A DNA stretch of 64,000 nucleotides from Artemisia argyi (lineage: Eukaryota > Streptophyta > Magnoliopsida > Asterales > Asteraceae). The notes beneath the pieces are model-generated. The model was not told the origin of the DNA. It did not search any database and saw nothing but the letters and a program-made list of their open reading frames with translations. A program made the translations under genes and the position numbers. The stretch covers positions 13,625,897-13,689,896 of the forward strand of contig CM060684.1 of assembly GCA_030686995.1 (NCBI GenBank), written 5' to 3'. This document shows positions 35,420-45,699 of this stretch, piece after piece (within the stretch, counting starts at the first letter, position 1; each line of letters starts with the position of its first letter).

Positions 35420-37170
35420 TAGTAGATGTGCCAAAATGGGTGGGTTTGGATAATGGGTCAAATGGGCTTGGTTCGAATGGGCACAGCTCAAAAGGACCAT
35501 ATTAAAATTTGGATCAAATTGGTACGGATCAAAACGTTCGTGGGTTAAACGGGTCATTTTATAGAAAAACACAAAATGACTAAAAATACTTCATTATATT
35601 ATAGACGTGACGAAGCGTAAACAAAATTAATTTTCGAAAAGATAACAGCCCCTAAACTAGAGAAAATAGATTAAAACAATTAAAATTAAAATCAGGAAAA
35701 CAAACAAAATAAGTTATCATGTCGTTTTGCAGGGTCAGGTTGCTCACAAGGAATATTGGCATGGATTCCTATTGTGCACATTGGATCAGTTGTACAAAGC
35801 AACTCAGAGCCCAGCAAAAGCAACTCATGAATGGGAGAGGTAATTGGATATTTTTTTATGTCAAATTATTATTTTTTATTTTCTCCATGTTTGTCGTAAT
35901 AAAAAGGCTATGACCGAACCCAACCCTATTAAGATTCAGGTTAGTCGGTTAGGGTCTATTCGGGCTGGGTTCATCTGGGTTTAGGGTGACCCAAATATGA
36001 GTAATATGATTAAAAAAATCTATCGAATACTTATGGGTGCGTTTAGTTATAGAAAAAAATCTTAGTTTTCTACTTTCAAATTTGTAAAAAAAAAAAAAAT
36101 AAAAAAAAAAAATGAAGGGGATCCATTTTCCACAAAACATGGAAAACGCGTTATATTTTTTTCTATTCTCAAGAAAACAAGGGGGTTACAAGGGAAACAA
36201 AACAAATGTGTTTTGTAGTTTTCCTTGTTATAGTAGAAAATGCATGTTTTGTGTTTTGTAAAGAATTTGATTGGAAACATATAATTTGAACGCAATCTCT
36301 ATTTTCCATGTTTTGTACAAATCATTTGATGGAAAACAAAGGTATTTTCCTCTAACTAAAAACAACCTATAAGTTTTCATGGATAAATTACAAAAATTAT
36401 ATAAAAAAAACCTTATTCGTGTTAATCAGGTTGACTCGAACCCAAATTATGCAAACCAAATAATTTTAATCAGATTGGGTTTGGGGTCGAGCATGGTCTA
36501 GTTGGCTTATGGTTTTGGCACTTGTACGGGTGTTAAATACGGTCAAGTTGGTCGGGTTCGGGTCTATTAGGATTGATGCTAAAGGCCACACCCGAAACCC
36601 GACCCTATTAGAACTTAGGTTGTTCTGTTCGGATTCATCCGAACCTGATCCTATTAGCTTGCATGGACAAGTTAAAAAAAAAATAATAATAATAATAAAA
36701 AAAAAAAAAAAAACCCCTTATTCGGATTAATCAGGTTCTCGCGAACCCAAATTATATATACGTGTTTAAACTGACATTCGACCCTATTTAGCATTCAGGT
36801 AGGTCAACCGAAATAAGATTACTAACCTGATTAACTCGACCCGAGTAATCTTAACCGGGTTCAGGTCAGGTTGGCTCTTTTGGTACCCGTACGAGTATTA
36901 AAAAGGTTGAGTTGGTCGGGTTCCGGTATATTCTGGTTGGGTGTTAAGGTCTAACCGGGTCGGGTTTATTTGGGTTCTCTCCAACCGGCCGAGTACGAAT
37001 AATATGACAAAAAGAATTGGTTAATACTATAAGTTTACATTGACAAGTTTTAAAAATTATATAAAAAAGCTTTATTCGGGTTACTCGTGTTGGAACGTAT
37101 TTAGCCCAACACCTAGCATTTGGGTAATCTGGTCAGCCCAAATAAGTTTGCTAATCCTAATTAGTCTTTT
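35420..37170. repeat. GGGTCGGG/AACCCGAC-rich repeat block inside an intron
   Basis: Diverged copies of a segment with GGGTCGGGTT words, CCCGACCCTATT and AAATTATATAAAAAA, about 400-450 bp apart (around 35900, 36520 and 36890). Their words resemble the subterminal repeats of the hAT-like elements at 10116 and 11439, but no clean termini were found. The block overlaps exon 35733-35839 only in extent, not in sequence. Confidence 0.5.
36035..36367. mobile_element. MITE (333 bp), PIF/Harbinger-like ends
   Basis: The left end GGGTGCGTTTAGTTA and inverted right end GGTTGTTTTTAGTTA pair, and TAT stands on both sides. The paralogous repeat copy near 37025 reads AATACTATAAGTTT without it, which is an empty-site proof of the insertion point. 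The interior is A-rich with several GGAAAAC/GTTTTCC inverted words. Confidence 0.7.
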
Positions 37171-37267
37171 TTTTGTTAATAGTGTGACAGAGGAGATTAC
37201 CAATTTGGGGGAGAAGCATGAGCAAGTAGCTGGAAGCGTGAGGCAAATGGGATACTTCTCCGATTAA

Positions 37268-37834
37268 AAGAAAATTACGCCTGCTCCTGAGGACTCACAA
37301 GTAGCTCCCTGAAAGCATATTCATATTGAAAGTCGAACAAGCATGAGCAAAACTTATATTTTGATTACATTAGTCACCCATTGCAATTTTGTCATAGTGT
37401 ATTGTGGAAGGCTGGAAGCATATCTTTTTGAAAACATGCAGTCGATCAATATGTTAGATTTTTGTATTGATAGATAAAACCTCAACGTAATTCGGGAGAA
37501 GACCCTAAACGAGGCGATGCTTGTGCGTAGTTTTCCCTTTATTTGTTCCTCGTATCTAGATCGTACAACATCTTACTAATTATTAATTGTTAGATTTGAA
37601 TAAAAAGCTATTACATATGAGATGACTATGGGATGGTTAATTGGGTTTTTACAACCTCAAGTTACGAGTTTGAGTCATGCTGAAAGCGTTAATAAGAATG
37701 CTTTGTCTTTTTTGTTTTGTATTTTTACGTTATCATCTCTATATTTGTTCGCTATCGTACATCACACCTGTACTAACATTTGATGACATACTCCTAACTT
37801 TACATGCATTAAATTCACATCAAACCATGATCAA
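37268..37834. other. intergenic, nothing recognised
   Basis: Contains the 3' flank of the exon series. No ORF with protein-like composition. Confidence 0.5.
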
Positions 37835-37879
37835 ACCATTTAAAACGAAAGGGTTCACCTATAAATTTTACCTTTTTCC

Positions 37880-38676
37880 GGTATTCCCATGCTCCCATAA
37901 ATTTTACCAGTCATATATCTACCCACTGCTCCTTGTAATTAATCCCCCATGCCAACTGTTACCAACTTACCATATAAATTTTTACCGTTTTTCAGTTTTT
38001 TCCATGCTCCCATAAATTTTACTAGTCATATATCTACCCACGCTACTTGTAATTAATCCCTCATGCCAACTGCTACCATATAAATTTTACCTTTTTCCAG
38101 TTTTTCCATGCTTCCATAAATTTTATTAGTCATATATCTACCCACCGCTCCTTGTAATTAATCCCCCATGCCAACTGTTACCATATAAATTTTTACCTTT
38201 TTCCAATTTTTCCATGCTCCCATAAATTTTACCAGTCATTTATCTACCCACGCTCCTTGTAATTAATCCCCCATGCCAACTGCTACCATATAAATTTTAC
38301 CTTTTTCCAGTTTTCACATGCCCCCATAAAGTGTCAACCGCTACCATATAAATTTTACCTTTTTCCAGTTTTCCCATGCTCCCATAAATTTTACCAGTCA
38401 TATATCTACCCACTGCTCCTTGTAATTAATCCCCAAAGCCAACTGCTACCATATAAATTTTACCTTTTTCCAGTTTTCCCATTCCCCCATAAAATGCCAA
38501 CTGCTACCATATAAATTTTACCTTTTTCCAGTTTTCCCATGCTCCCATAAATTTTACCAGTCATATATCTACCCACTGCTCCTTGTAATTAATCCCCCAT
38601 GCCAACTGCTACCATATAAATTTTACCTTTTTTCAGTTTTCCCATGCTCCCATAAATTTTACCTGTCATATATCTA
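37880..38676. repeat. tandem array, ~105-bp unit, about 7 full and 2 short units
   Basis: Unit landmarks are CCATGCTCCCATAAATTTTA, CAGTCATATATCTACCCAC, CTTGTAATTAATCCCCCATG and GCTACCATATAAATTTTACC. They recur at about 37887, 38003, 38106, 38211, 38376, 38537 and 38641. Units at about 38316 and 38480 are only about 57-60 bp and share the same internal deletion. The unit resembles the ACCCACCCATGTAATTGA part of the host segment family. Confidence 0.85.
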
Positions 38677-39259
38677 AACAATGTGCTGGCAATTGTTTGT
38701 ATCTTGAAGGTACACTTCGTAACTCTTTTCTCTTGTCAACTTTCGTTGAATGATGAGTTTTCAATATATCTTAATGTTTTTCGCAACACAACAAATTTAC
38801 TCCTAGTAATAAATAATAAAAACGAAGTTGGTATATTGCTATATAAACCATTAATTACTCGTACATTTTTGATTTAGTGTATTCATTTTTCTTAGCATAT
38901 AAATTAACACAAAGCCTAGCGATTTATGATTTAAGGCTCAACTATATAACGCCTAAGCTTTTAAAAAATAACCACACCTGTATCTTTGTACGATTATGCA
39001 TTCCTTTTTTATTTTCTGGTACTATGTCATGAATTAAATGTCTGTTTTTCCATTTTATTTTTTCTCAAAAGAACTTTTTGTAATTCAACCTATCAAAAAT
39101 TCTTTAAAAAGTTAAGATAACATTGTACTTGGCGAATGTGGATATTTAATTTGAGACTAAAGATTTTTTTGCCAAGACTAGTTGGATAAAACTTGCGTGG
39201 AATACCATAAGAGGATGTTCAAAGACAATATTAATATTATTTAAAAATGCATTAATATA
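38677..39259. other. intergenic, nothing recognised
   Basis: AT-rich host sequence up to the TSD of the next LTR element. Confidence 0.5.
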
Positions 39260-39264
39260 AATGA

Positions 39265-39584
39265 TGTTGATACATAATCTGGCGCAGGCTGGATCCAGCG
39301 ACTCTCCTTGGGCTGTTCTTCGTCTTCTCGAGCCCTGATTAGACCTGCCAACAAAGAGAACCCGTCAAGAGTGGACCCAAGGCCGTAGCCCCGGGATCCA
39401 CCTCTGACGGTCAAGTTAGTCATTGATGCGATATAGCATACAAGAATTAGGTTTAAAGTAACCTGTTGTGTTGTGTTCAAGAAGGGAATCCCAGCCCTAT
39501 ATTTATAGGGCATGGAATTAGGATTTAGGCGTAGAGTGGGCCGCTGTCTGCCGGGCCTGGCCTATTCCAGACTATACGTCCACA
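39265..39584 (-). repeat. 3' LTR of the small non-coding element
   Basis: 320 bp, TGTTGATACATAATC...CGTCCACA on the plus strand. The open minus-strand frames through it are chance ORFs shared with the other LTR. Confidence 0.85.
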
Positions 39585-41001
39585 AGCCTCCCAAGTCTAG
39601 TGAGACATAGTGCATGGCTATGTTATGCTAGACTTAAGTTCTGTTCATGGCCACGTAGGCCCAATCAACCATGACAGCATGGTCCATGTATGCGCAACTC
39701 ATGTGTGTACACGGGACGGACTATACTGCTCAGCCCAAATGCGACAGTGCGCACTGGGCCCATGTCGCAATCCTGTTTAGCCCATTAGACTATATCCGAA
39801 TCCGCGACCTTGTAGGCGCGTCCGCGGTGACCTGAGTAACACCCGTTCTTACATGACGGAGAGGGATACGCATATGCTAGGTTTCCCGCCACCGTGTGAC
39901 AGTAAATACCCCGTAAGAAGAACACATAGTTCTAACGTTGGGGTAACACTGACATTGCGATTGTGAGAGTCTCACAATGGTGAAGGTGGATCTCCTATGC
40001 TGCATCCTGGGTGAGGGCGTACTTTTTGTACCAGTAGCGATGCAGCATGGTGCGACAGAAGACATGCTTCTGTGGCAAAGGTGCGCGTTGTGCGCGACAA
40101 GGAGGTGCGAACATTACATCCGTCTTTACAATTGACAGAGGACGTCTCCCCTGAGTGACGCGTATAGAAACAATGGTATTATATACCCTGGTAGCCCCCC
40201 AAGTTTGATGGTGCTACTCTTTTAGGAGCATTAAACTTAGTTATTCAAATCCTGAAAAACACTTAATGCAAATATTAAAAGTATATGCCGTGAATCGCAA
40301 CATATAAAACTTAATGAAGGAAAAGATTAACGTGAAGCAATACATAGCACATAGCATGTGAAATTAAAACATAAGAGAAGTAGTAGTGCTAATTACACCT
40401 ATCGTGAGGTTTCACAAACTACATAAATAATGAATTGTTGTTTCAATCGCACCGTAACCGTGACCGCGACTAATAGTTTCAATCGCACGCACAGACACAG
40501 ATGGATGTATCGTGACCACATAGACCCGAATGTTTGTGGATGATCGCAGATGAACATAACAAGACCACGGCTTTTGTCCAGTGCGCTCATGGCGATTGAC
40601 TAGCATCGTGGTGCCTGTTCGTAGCTCGTAGATAATATGTGAAGATGTCCGAACGCACGGCCTAATGCGGGTAGATTCATCGTGACTGCGTTGTTCAAAC
40701 GTGCAAACAAGCATACCAGCCGTAAAAATATTATGTGCGCGAATTAATTCGCGACGAAAAGATAAAGTAGGTCCGATCATGCGGACTTAGTGCGACTATA
40801 GATAAAATCGTGTTTACCAAGTTAAAATATTTACATAAAATCTTATGAATATTTAAAAGATAACATATCTTAACGCATGAATACCGCATCGGCCGGGTTT
40901 TAAAGTGCAACCCAAAAAAATACAAAGTTTTAAAGTTACTGGCTTTTGAACTCAATGATTACTTTCCGATGATGTGAGAGCACGAAACTTGTAGTAGTCA
41001 T

Positions 41002-41019
41002 GTCCCACGGATGGCGTCA
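41002..41019 (-). other. primer-binding site of the small non-coding element
   Basis: On the minus strand, three bases after the LTR, TGACGCCATCCGTGGGAC resembles the TGGCGCCGTCTGTGGGAA-type primer site common in plant gypsy elements, with three or four differences. Confidence 0.6.
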
Positions 41020-41022
41020 TCT

Positions 41023-41341
41023 TGTTGATACATAATCAGGCGCGGGCTGGATCCAACGACTCTCCTTGGGCTGTTCTTCGTCTTCTTGAGCCTTGATTAG
41101 ACGTGCCAACAAAGAGAACCCGTCAAGAGTGGACCCGAGGCCGTAGCCCCGGGATCCACCTCCGACGGTCAAGTTAGTCATTGATGCGATATAGCATACA
41201 AGAATTAGGTTTAGAGTAACCTGTTGTGTTGTGTTCAAGAAGGAAACCCAGCCCTATCTTTATAGGGCATGGAATTAGGGTTTAGGCGTAGAGTGAGCCG
41301 TTGTCTGCCGGGCCTGGCCCATTCCAGACTATACATCCACA
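41023..41341 (-). repeat. 5' LTR of the small non-coding element
   Basis: 319 bp, partner of 39265-39584, followed by the AATGA TSD. Confidence 0.85.
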
Positions 41342-41346
41342 AATGA

Positions 41347-42204
41347 ACATATCAAAATACACTCTACAAAAGCTACCTATAGTGGCTTGTAAAGAAGAGC
41401 TTTTAGGTTCTACAAGCTTTCATAAATTTCGCTACCATAATTAAACTTTGTCCATAGTTCTGTTTAGATACGTAAACTTCAAAATATATATTTTTTCAAA
41501 AACAGGAATTTCATAAAAATTCGTTACTACTTTTATGGCATAAACTCAATTTATTAGAAGTTAGCATAGAATTCTTGCTGTAAATTTTTAAAAACTTTAC
41601 ACGATACATTCAAACTGATTTAAAAAGCATTGAGATTTGAAAATCACATAAACAATACCACCAATTGACCAATATCACCAACTTCACTCCAATATTAAAA
41701 CTTGTATCCGACAAGAAAGTAGGACTTAACCTAACACATTCAAAGATGATATTAGATAATGCATTATTTATTTTTACTTGTATTATGTGACCAATTTTTG
41801 ACTTTTATACCAACAAAAATAATGAAGTATAACTATGTACTAAATAATAAGATTTGTAACAGTGATATGGTATTATATTAAAATAAACTTTTGCAGCTGA
41901 AAGGAACTTGTCAACCTTCAATCTTTCTACTTTCCATATGGTGTATTTGTATGTATATTGTGCAAAGGGGTAAAAGTCGAAGTAGACATCTACAATAAAG
42001 TAGTAAAAGCATTAACATGTACGTACTCTTCCATCAGTATTTGTATATCCGCGTGTTAAAGTTGTGTGTCAAAAGTCTTTTAATTACGGGTAAAATGCAA
42101 AAATAGTCTATAAAGTATCACGAAATCGCAAAAATAGGATCGAGACAAAAAGTCATGCAAAAAAGCCACTAACGTTACGTAAATTTGCAAAAAATAACAT
42201 ATGT
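41347..42204. other. intergenic, nothing recognised
   Basis: AT-rich. The stretch 42090-42200 (CGCAAAAATAG..., GTCATGCAAAAAAGCC) is typical plant repeat edge sequence without definable ends. Confidence 0.45.
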
Positions 42205-42274
42205 TGTGACATTATTTATGAACATGCATGTGGGTTTTGGAGGTAGATGGGGAGTTTGATGTTTAGATTTAATG

Positions 42275-42371
<97 letters not shown>

Positions 42372-42736
42372 ACTCAACCAAACCATCTTTTAATTTACCT
42401 TTCCATTTCCCTACCATTGTTAGGAAACCCTCATGTTATCCCACACGGCTACACCTTTAAAATTGTGCCCGAACTCCCTATAGCATCAACTTTAATTAGA
42501 ATAGCCAAACTAACTAAGGTCTCATCTATTTGATTCATTTTTTTTTCATGAAGCCCTACTATTAATGGCTTTTCAATATCAACAAGCTCTAACGTATGTG
42601 AAAGTCTTCATGAAAGTAGTACAATAACTATCTCGCACCCAACGATCATCAAAAGCAACATATGAACATTAAATCTAAATATTAAACTCCCCATCCACCT
42701 CCAAAACCCACACGCATGTTCATAAATAACGTCAAA
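42205..42736. repeat. long inverted repeat (arms about 77 bp) around a TA microsatellite
   Basis: The left arm 42205-42281 is the reverse complement of 42660-42736 with roughly 5-7 mismatches. The loop of about 380 bp contains a (TA)n run of about 92 bp (42278-42369) and member E of the host segment family (42500 onward). The arm sequence itself (AACTCCCCATCCACCTCC) belongs to that family, so the left arm is an inverted duplicate of the right. Confidence 0.85.
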
Positions 42737-43240
42737 ACCAGAAAAGAAATATATATAACGTGACAACATCATTCTCCATCCACAGATAGAATGGATGGAC
42801 TAATGAAAATAAAGTCATCTTGAAATATCCTCCCATTATCACAGAATGTTAAGATTTTAAAAGAGGTTAAGTTTACATGCATTACTTCCTCATGTCTCAT
42901 GTAATCTCTTCTTCATTTAATCGACTCGATGTTATTTTCCAATATTAATGCAAAGGAAAGTCATTGACCTACAAAAACTACAGTTTGCGAAATAAATCAT
43001 GTAACAAAAGTAAAGACAATAAACCAGACTAGGCGTACAATTAGTGCAGTTACCATCTTCTTGAAAGACTATACTAATATATTTCACATAACCTTTTGTT
43101 TTCACATTACATAGAGAAACCATAAGGTATGCATGTTGTGTGCCCTGTATTGGTTGTATTAACCCTTGAACATGATATTTGATTCTTTACTACGTGAGTT
43201 ACATTTAAATTAAAACAATGTTGTTATGAAGTGAGTGAGC

Positions 43241-43305
<65 letters not shown>

Positions 43306-44470
43306 GAAAGATTGAAATTATATCGATTAGGATAAAAAAGGATCCATAAAATTACAATTGTTGGAGAGAAATATGTCTTTCTCTACCAATACATACTTGA
43401 GAAACTACTAATGTTGCACTTGATACACAAACAACTTTAATAAACTTGGTTTTGAACAGCTTAAACACCACAAAAAACCTTAGATCTTTTAGTGACTTGA
43501 ATATGTTTAAAAACAATAAATGCCAACAAACCCATTTATTGGAAGAACTAAAAAGTTTGGAGTATCATATATCCCTATAAGCTAAAACAACACAATAAAA
43601 AGGTTCATAGTATAGGTGTATGATGATGTTGACCAAACACACAAATCTTACACATTGATAGATCACATTTAACCGAACTACATTCATTTACTATTCATAT
43701 GAGGCTAGAGTGCATGTCAAAGAAAAATTATAGACGTTGCTACTTGGCAACTAGCTAGTCATGAATTGCCATTCATGCATTGATTAAGTTGTCCAAACTT
43801 AACTACATGACATATGGACATTGCATGTTTTTATAAGCATAATAACATCTTTATGGTATAGGATAGTTTAGAAGATAGAAATATATCTTTCAAAGTTTAT
43901 ATACACCCTTTCTCCAATTTATATCACCATCAACCTATACTTACGGTTAATATGTTTGTTAGTTTCAAGTTTTGATCACTCAAGCAGTCTTGTTAGTTCA
44001 TGGATAATTTTAAACAGTAAGCCATGGCGAAAATCACACCACACATGCTCAAAACCATATTTATTATTTTTTTGCTCTTATTGTACGACGAACAAGCGAA
44101 AAAGCCACTGATCATTCTCTTGTTAGCTTGCTTGTACTATCACTCGCATGCCTCACTTGCTTTTTGGCTAACTTTTATACGGCAAGCGCTAGTGTAACCT
44201 AGCTAGCACTACATCTTGCTAACATCGTCTAATGCAAAATTAGAATGTTACATAATTACGTGTGAGCCGTCTAAACTATCACTGCCCTCACAATATATCG
44301 GCTTAACTTAAACAATTAAATAATTTTCAAAAAAAAAAAAAAAAAAATAATAAAAAATAAAAAATAAAAAAAAAAAAAAAAACCTCAAACAATTATATAA
44401 GTAATGACACTTTCACAACACTTTCAATTAAACATATATTTTTATTCCAGATATTTAGTCCCTACGGGGG
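42737..44470. other. intergenic; 58-nt poly-T and an A-rich tract
   Basis: The T run at 43246-43303 is followed by TTACGAAAGATTGAAATTAT, similar to LINE/SINE ends on the minus strand, but I found no TSD. An interrupted A-rich tract lies at 44330-44382. The remainder is downstream of the Kunitz gene and shows no ORF of note. Confidence 0.5.
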
Positions 44471-44518
44471 CGCTGATAGGCAGTAAAGCAAGAGCTAACA
44501 CTCATGCATGCATGCCGT

Positions 44519-44525
44519 TTTATTT
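44519..44525 (-). terminator. candidate polyadenylation signal of the Kunitz gene
   Basis: AATAAA/AATAAATAAAA on the minus strand about 35-40 bp after the stop codon. Confidence 0.5.
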
Positions 44526-44558
44526 ATTTTACGTACATACATAAAGAAACTAAAAATA

Positions 44559-45209
44559 TCATGCAGCCGATTCAGAAGCCACCTTCTTTAAAATAAATTC
44601 AAAAGATGACCCGCCACCGTAAGGAGAAAGATGGCTCTTATTGTTACTCGTGTAGATACCAATTGGTCTGCACATTTTGAAACCAGCACCACATAAGAAA
44701 GGACAGTATTCAAATATGTAGGAATCTAGGAACAAAGGATCATGAGGTTTTGTGATTCTAAGGCAGCTGTCTGCCGTATTTAAGATCCCACCAGTGGTGA
44801 TAATGCTACCAAGTATCCCTACACGACTTGAGACCTTCCATATCGTACTCCCCTCACATTGGTTTACTGTTGGGGATTGAATGGCCAGCGGATAACCTAA
44901 TTTGATAGCATCCTCTTTAAGATCGACAGGTGTGAAGGTGAAAGGGGTGGCAGGACCAATGTCAAATGGGTATTGAACAACATCTGCTTCACTGCACGTT
45001 TGGTTTTCACCATTAGGATTGACTAACGTCACACTACCCCCAAGAGGCCCCCATATTGGAGGGCTTATGACGTAGAGGCTATCTTTCTCGAGTGGATTTC
45101 CTTCTGCATCCAAGACAAGGGTATCATCCACTCTGACCCTGGAAGATAGTGAAGGTGTGGTGAAGAGGGGGATGAGGGTGAGAGCAAGAAACAAAGTAGC
45201 AGGCTTCAT
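44559..45209 (-). CDS. Kunitz-type (STI/miraculin family) protease inhibitor-like protein
   Basis: The 216-residue frame starts with a signal peptide (MKPATLFLALTLIPLF..., cleavage near SLSS) for secretion or vacuolar delivery. The Kunitz signature VLDAEGNPLEKDSLYVI follows, then beta-trefoil segments SVTLVNPNGENQTC, PFTFTPVD, NQCEGSTIWKV, ADSCLRITK, IFEYCPFLCGAGFKMC and a terminal SSFEFILKKV. Six cysteines include the CPxxCx5C cluster of many dicot members. An ATG 48 bp upstream (45257) is open in frame. I reject it because the TATA box (45271-45280) is only about 13 bp from it, so transcription should begin near 45245, and because the signal peptide begins at 45209. The region between QTC and FTP lacks the Arg/Lys reactive-site loop of trypsin inhibitors, so trypsin inhibition is doubtful. 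Single exon, no breaks. Confidence 0.93.
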   Translation of the reverse strand: MKPATLFLALTLIPLFTTPSLSSRVRVDDTLVLDAEGNPLEKDSLYVISPPIWGPLGGSVTLVNPNGENQTCSEADVVQYPFDIGPATPFTFTPVDLKEDAIKLGYPLAIQSPTVNQCEGSTIWKVSSRVGILGSIITTGGILNTADSCLRITKPHDPLFLDSYIFEYCPFLCGAGFKMCRPIGIYTSNNKSHLSPYGGGSSFEFILKKVASESAA

Positions 45210-45270
45210 TATATTATTTGACTTCAAATTTGATAGGTGTTTGTGTGCTTTTGGCAAAGGACTTAAGGTT

Positions 45271-45280
45271 CTATATATAG
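45271..45280 (-). promoter_or_regulatory. TATA box of the Kunitz gene
   Basis: CTATATATAG on the minus strand, 62-71 bp upstream of the chosen ATG, a normal plant core-promoter distance with a short leader. Confidence 0.75.
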
Positions 45281-45539
45281 TATGTCACGGTAGTAGGTGG
45301 GAATGGAAAAATCGATAATTCATTACGATGTTTATATTGTGATAGAGTTCATGAAAAGGACAATGTAAAACTGTATTAGAGTAAACTGTGTGCATATGAA
45401 ATGGGAAATAGTATTGATCCGATGTATGCAAATAACAGATTAGTAGACAGATTAGTAGACTGTTGTATTAATAATTTTAGAAAGTGAAGTAAAATAACAT
45501 CTAATACCATTTTCTACGGGTTATGAGACTGAATAACTT

Positions 45540-45690
45540 CTTCGACGGTGTATGAAGGAGGTTAGATGTACACAACCTTACCCCTATTTAAGGTAGAGAT
45601 GCTGTTTACAAAAAAGAACCTCCGGTCTTGCAAGGAGTAAGCATCAAACCTTTGATCTCTGTCTCTAGTCAAAACGTTTCCATTTGATTC
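45540..45690 (-). mobile_element. SINE-like remnant
   Basis: On the minus strand a B-box-like GGTTTGATGCT is followed by ACCGGAGGTTC, then CATCTCTACCTTAAATAGGGG and TAAGGTTGTGTACAT. This word order (CTCTACC...GGGGTAAGG...GTGTACA) is characteristic of tRNA-derived plant SINEs. No TSD or tail was found. Confidence 0.45.
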
Positions 45691-45699
45691 AAGTATTGC

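Larger units (their letters stand above)
35009..37267 (+). pseudogene. exon series of an unrecognised plant gene
   Basis: Four exon-like pieces read in register. 35009-35067 encodes LIDLKDEGHGTRLNDECLR, after TCACAG and before GTGAGT. 35141-35237 encodes MMLDFFELTTNDKSYTN and KEILELLVEMFE, after TTTTGCAG. 35733-35839 encodes VAHKEYWHGFLLCTLDQLY and ATHEWE, before GTAATT. 37183-37267 encodes VTEEITNLGEKHEQVA and SVRQMGYFSD, after GTTAATAG, with TAA. Phases fit at the first and last junctions. The second exon lacks a clean GT donor in register (GAG/TACTTT), and the last intron is swollen to 1.3 kb by repeats. The composition is acidic and helical. I do not recognise the family and cannot tell a live gene from a fragment; the 5' end is not defined. 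Confidence 0.5.
39265..41341 (-). mobile_element. small non-coding LTR retrotransposon (2.08 kb)
   Basis: Two direct repeats of about 320 bp with TG...CA ends (39265-39584 and 41023-41341) are flanked by AATGA on both sides (39260-39264, 41342-41346), a perfect 5-bp TSD. By eye the LTRs differ at about 17 positions (5%). The minus strand is sense: a CTATAAATATAGG box is on that strand in the LTR, and a gypsy-type primer site follows the right LTR. The 1.44-kb interior is GC-richer than its surroundings and has no gag or pol, so it must be mobilised in trans (TRIM/LARD class). Confidence 0.9.

Noticed and set aside
37880..38676. CRISPR-like array
   Set aside because: The units are contiguous, without unique spacers; this is an ordinary tandem repeat in a plant genome.
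39241..39513. 90-codon minus-strand ORF, also present at 41017-41238
   Set aside because: Both copies lie in the LTRs of the small non-coding element, so they are shared by descent and not evidence of a gene.
42175..42460. ORFs made of Ile-Tyr dipeptides
   Set aside because: Translation of the TA microsatellite on both strands.
45210..45257. Upstream ATG as start of the Kunitz gene
   Set aside because: It would lie about 13 bp from the TATA box, before the expected transcription start, and it puts a charged stretch ahead of the signal peptide.
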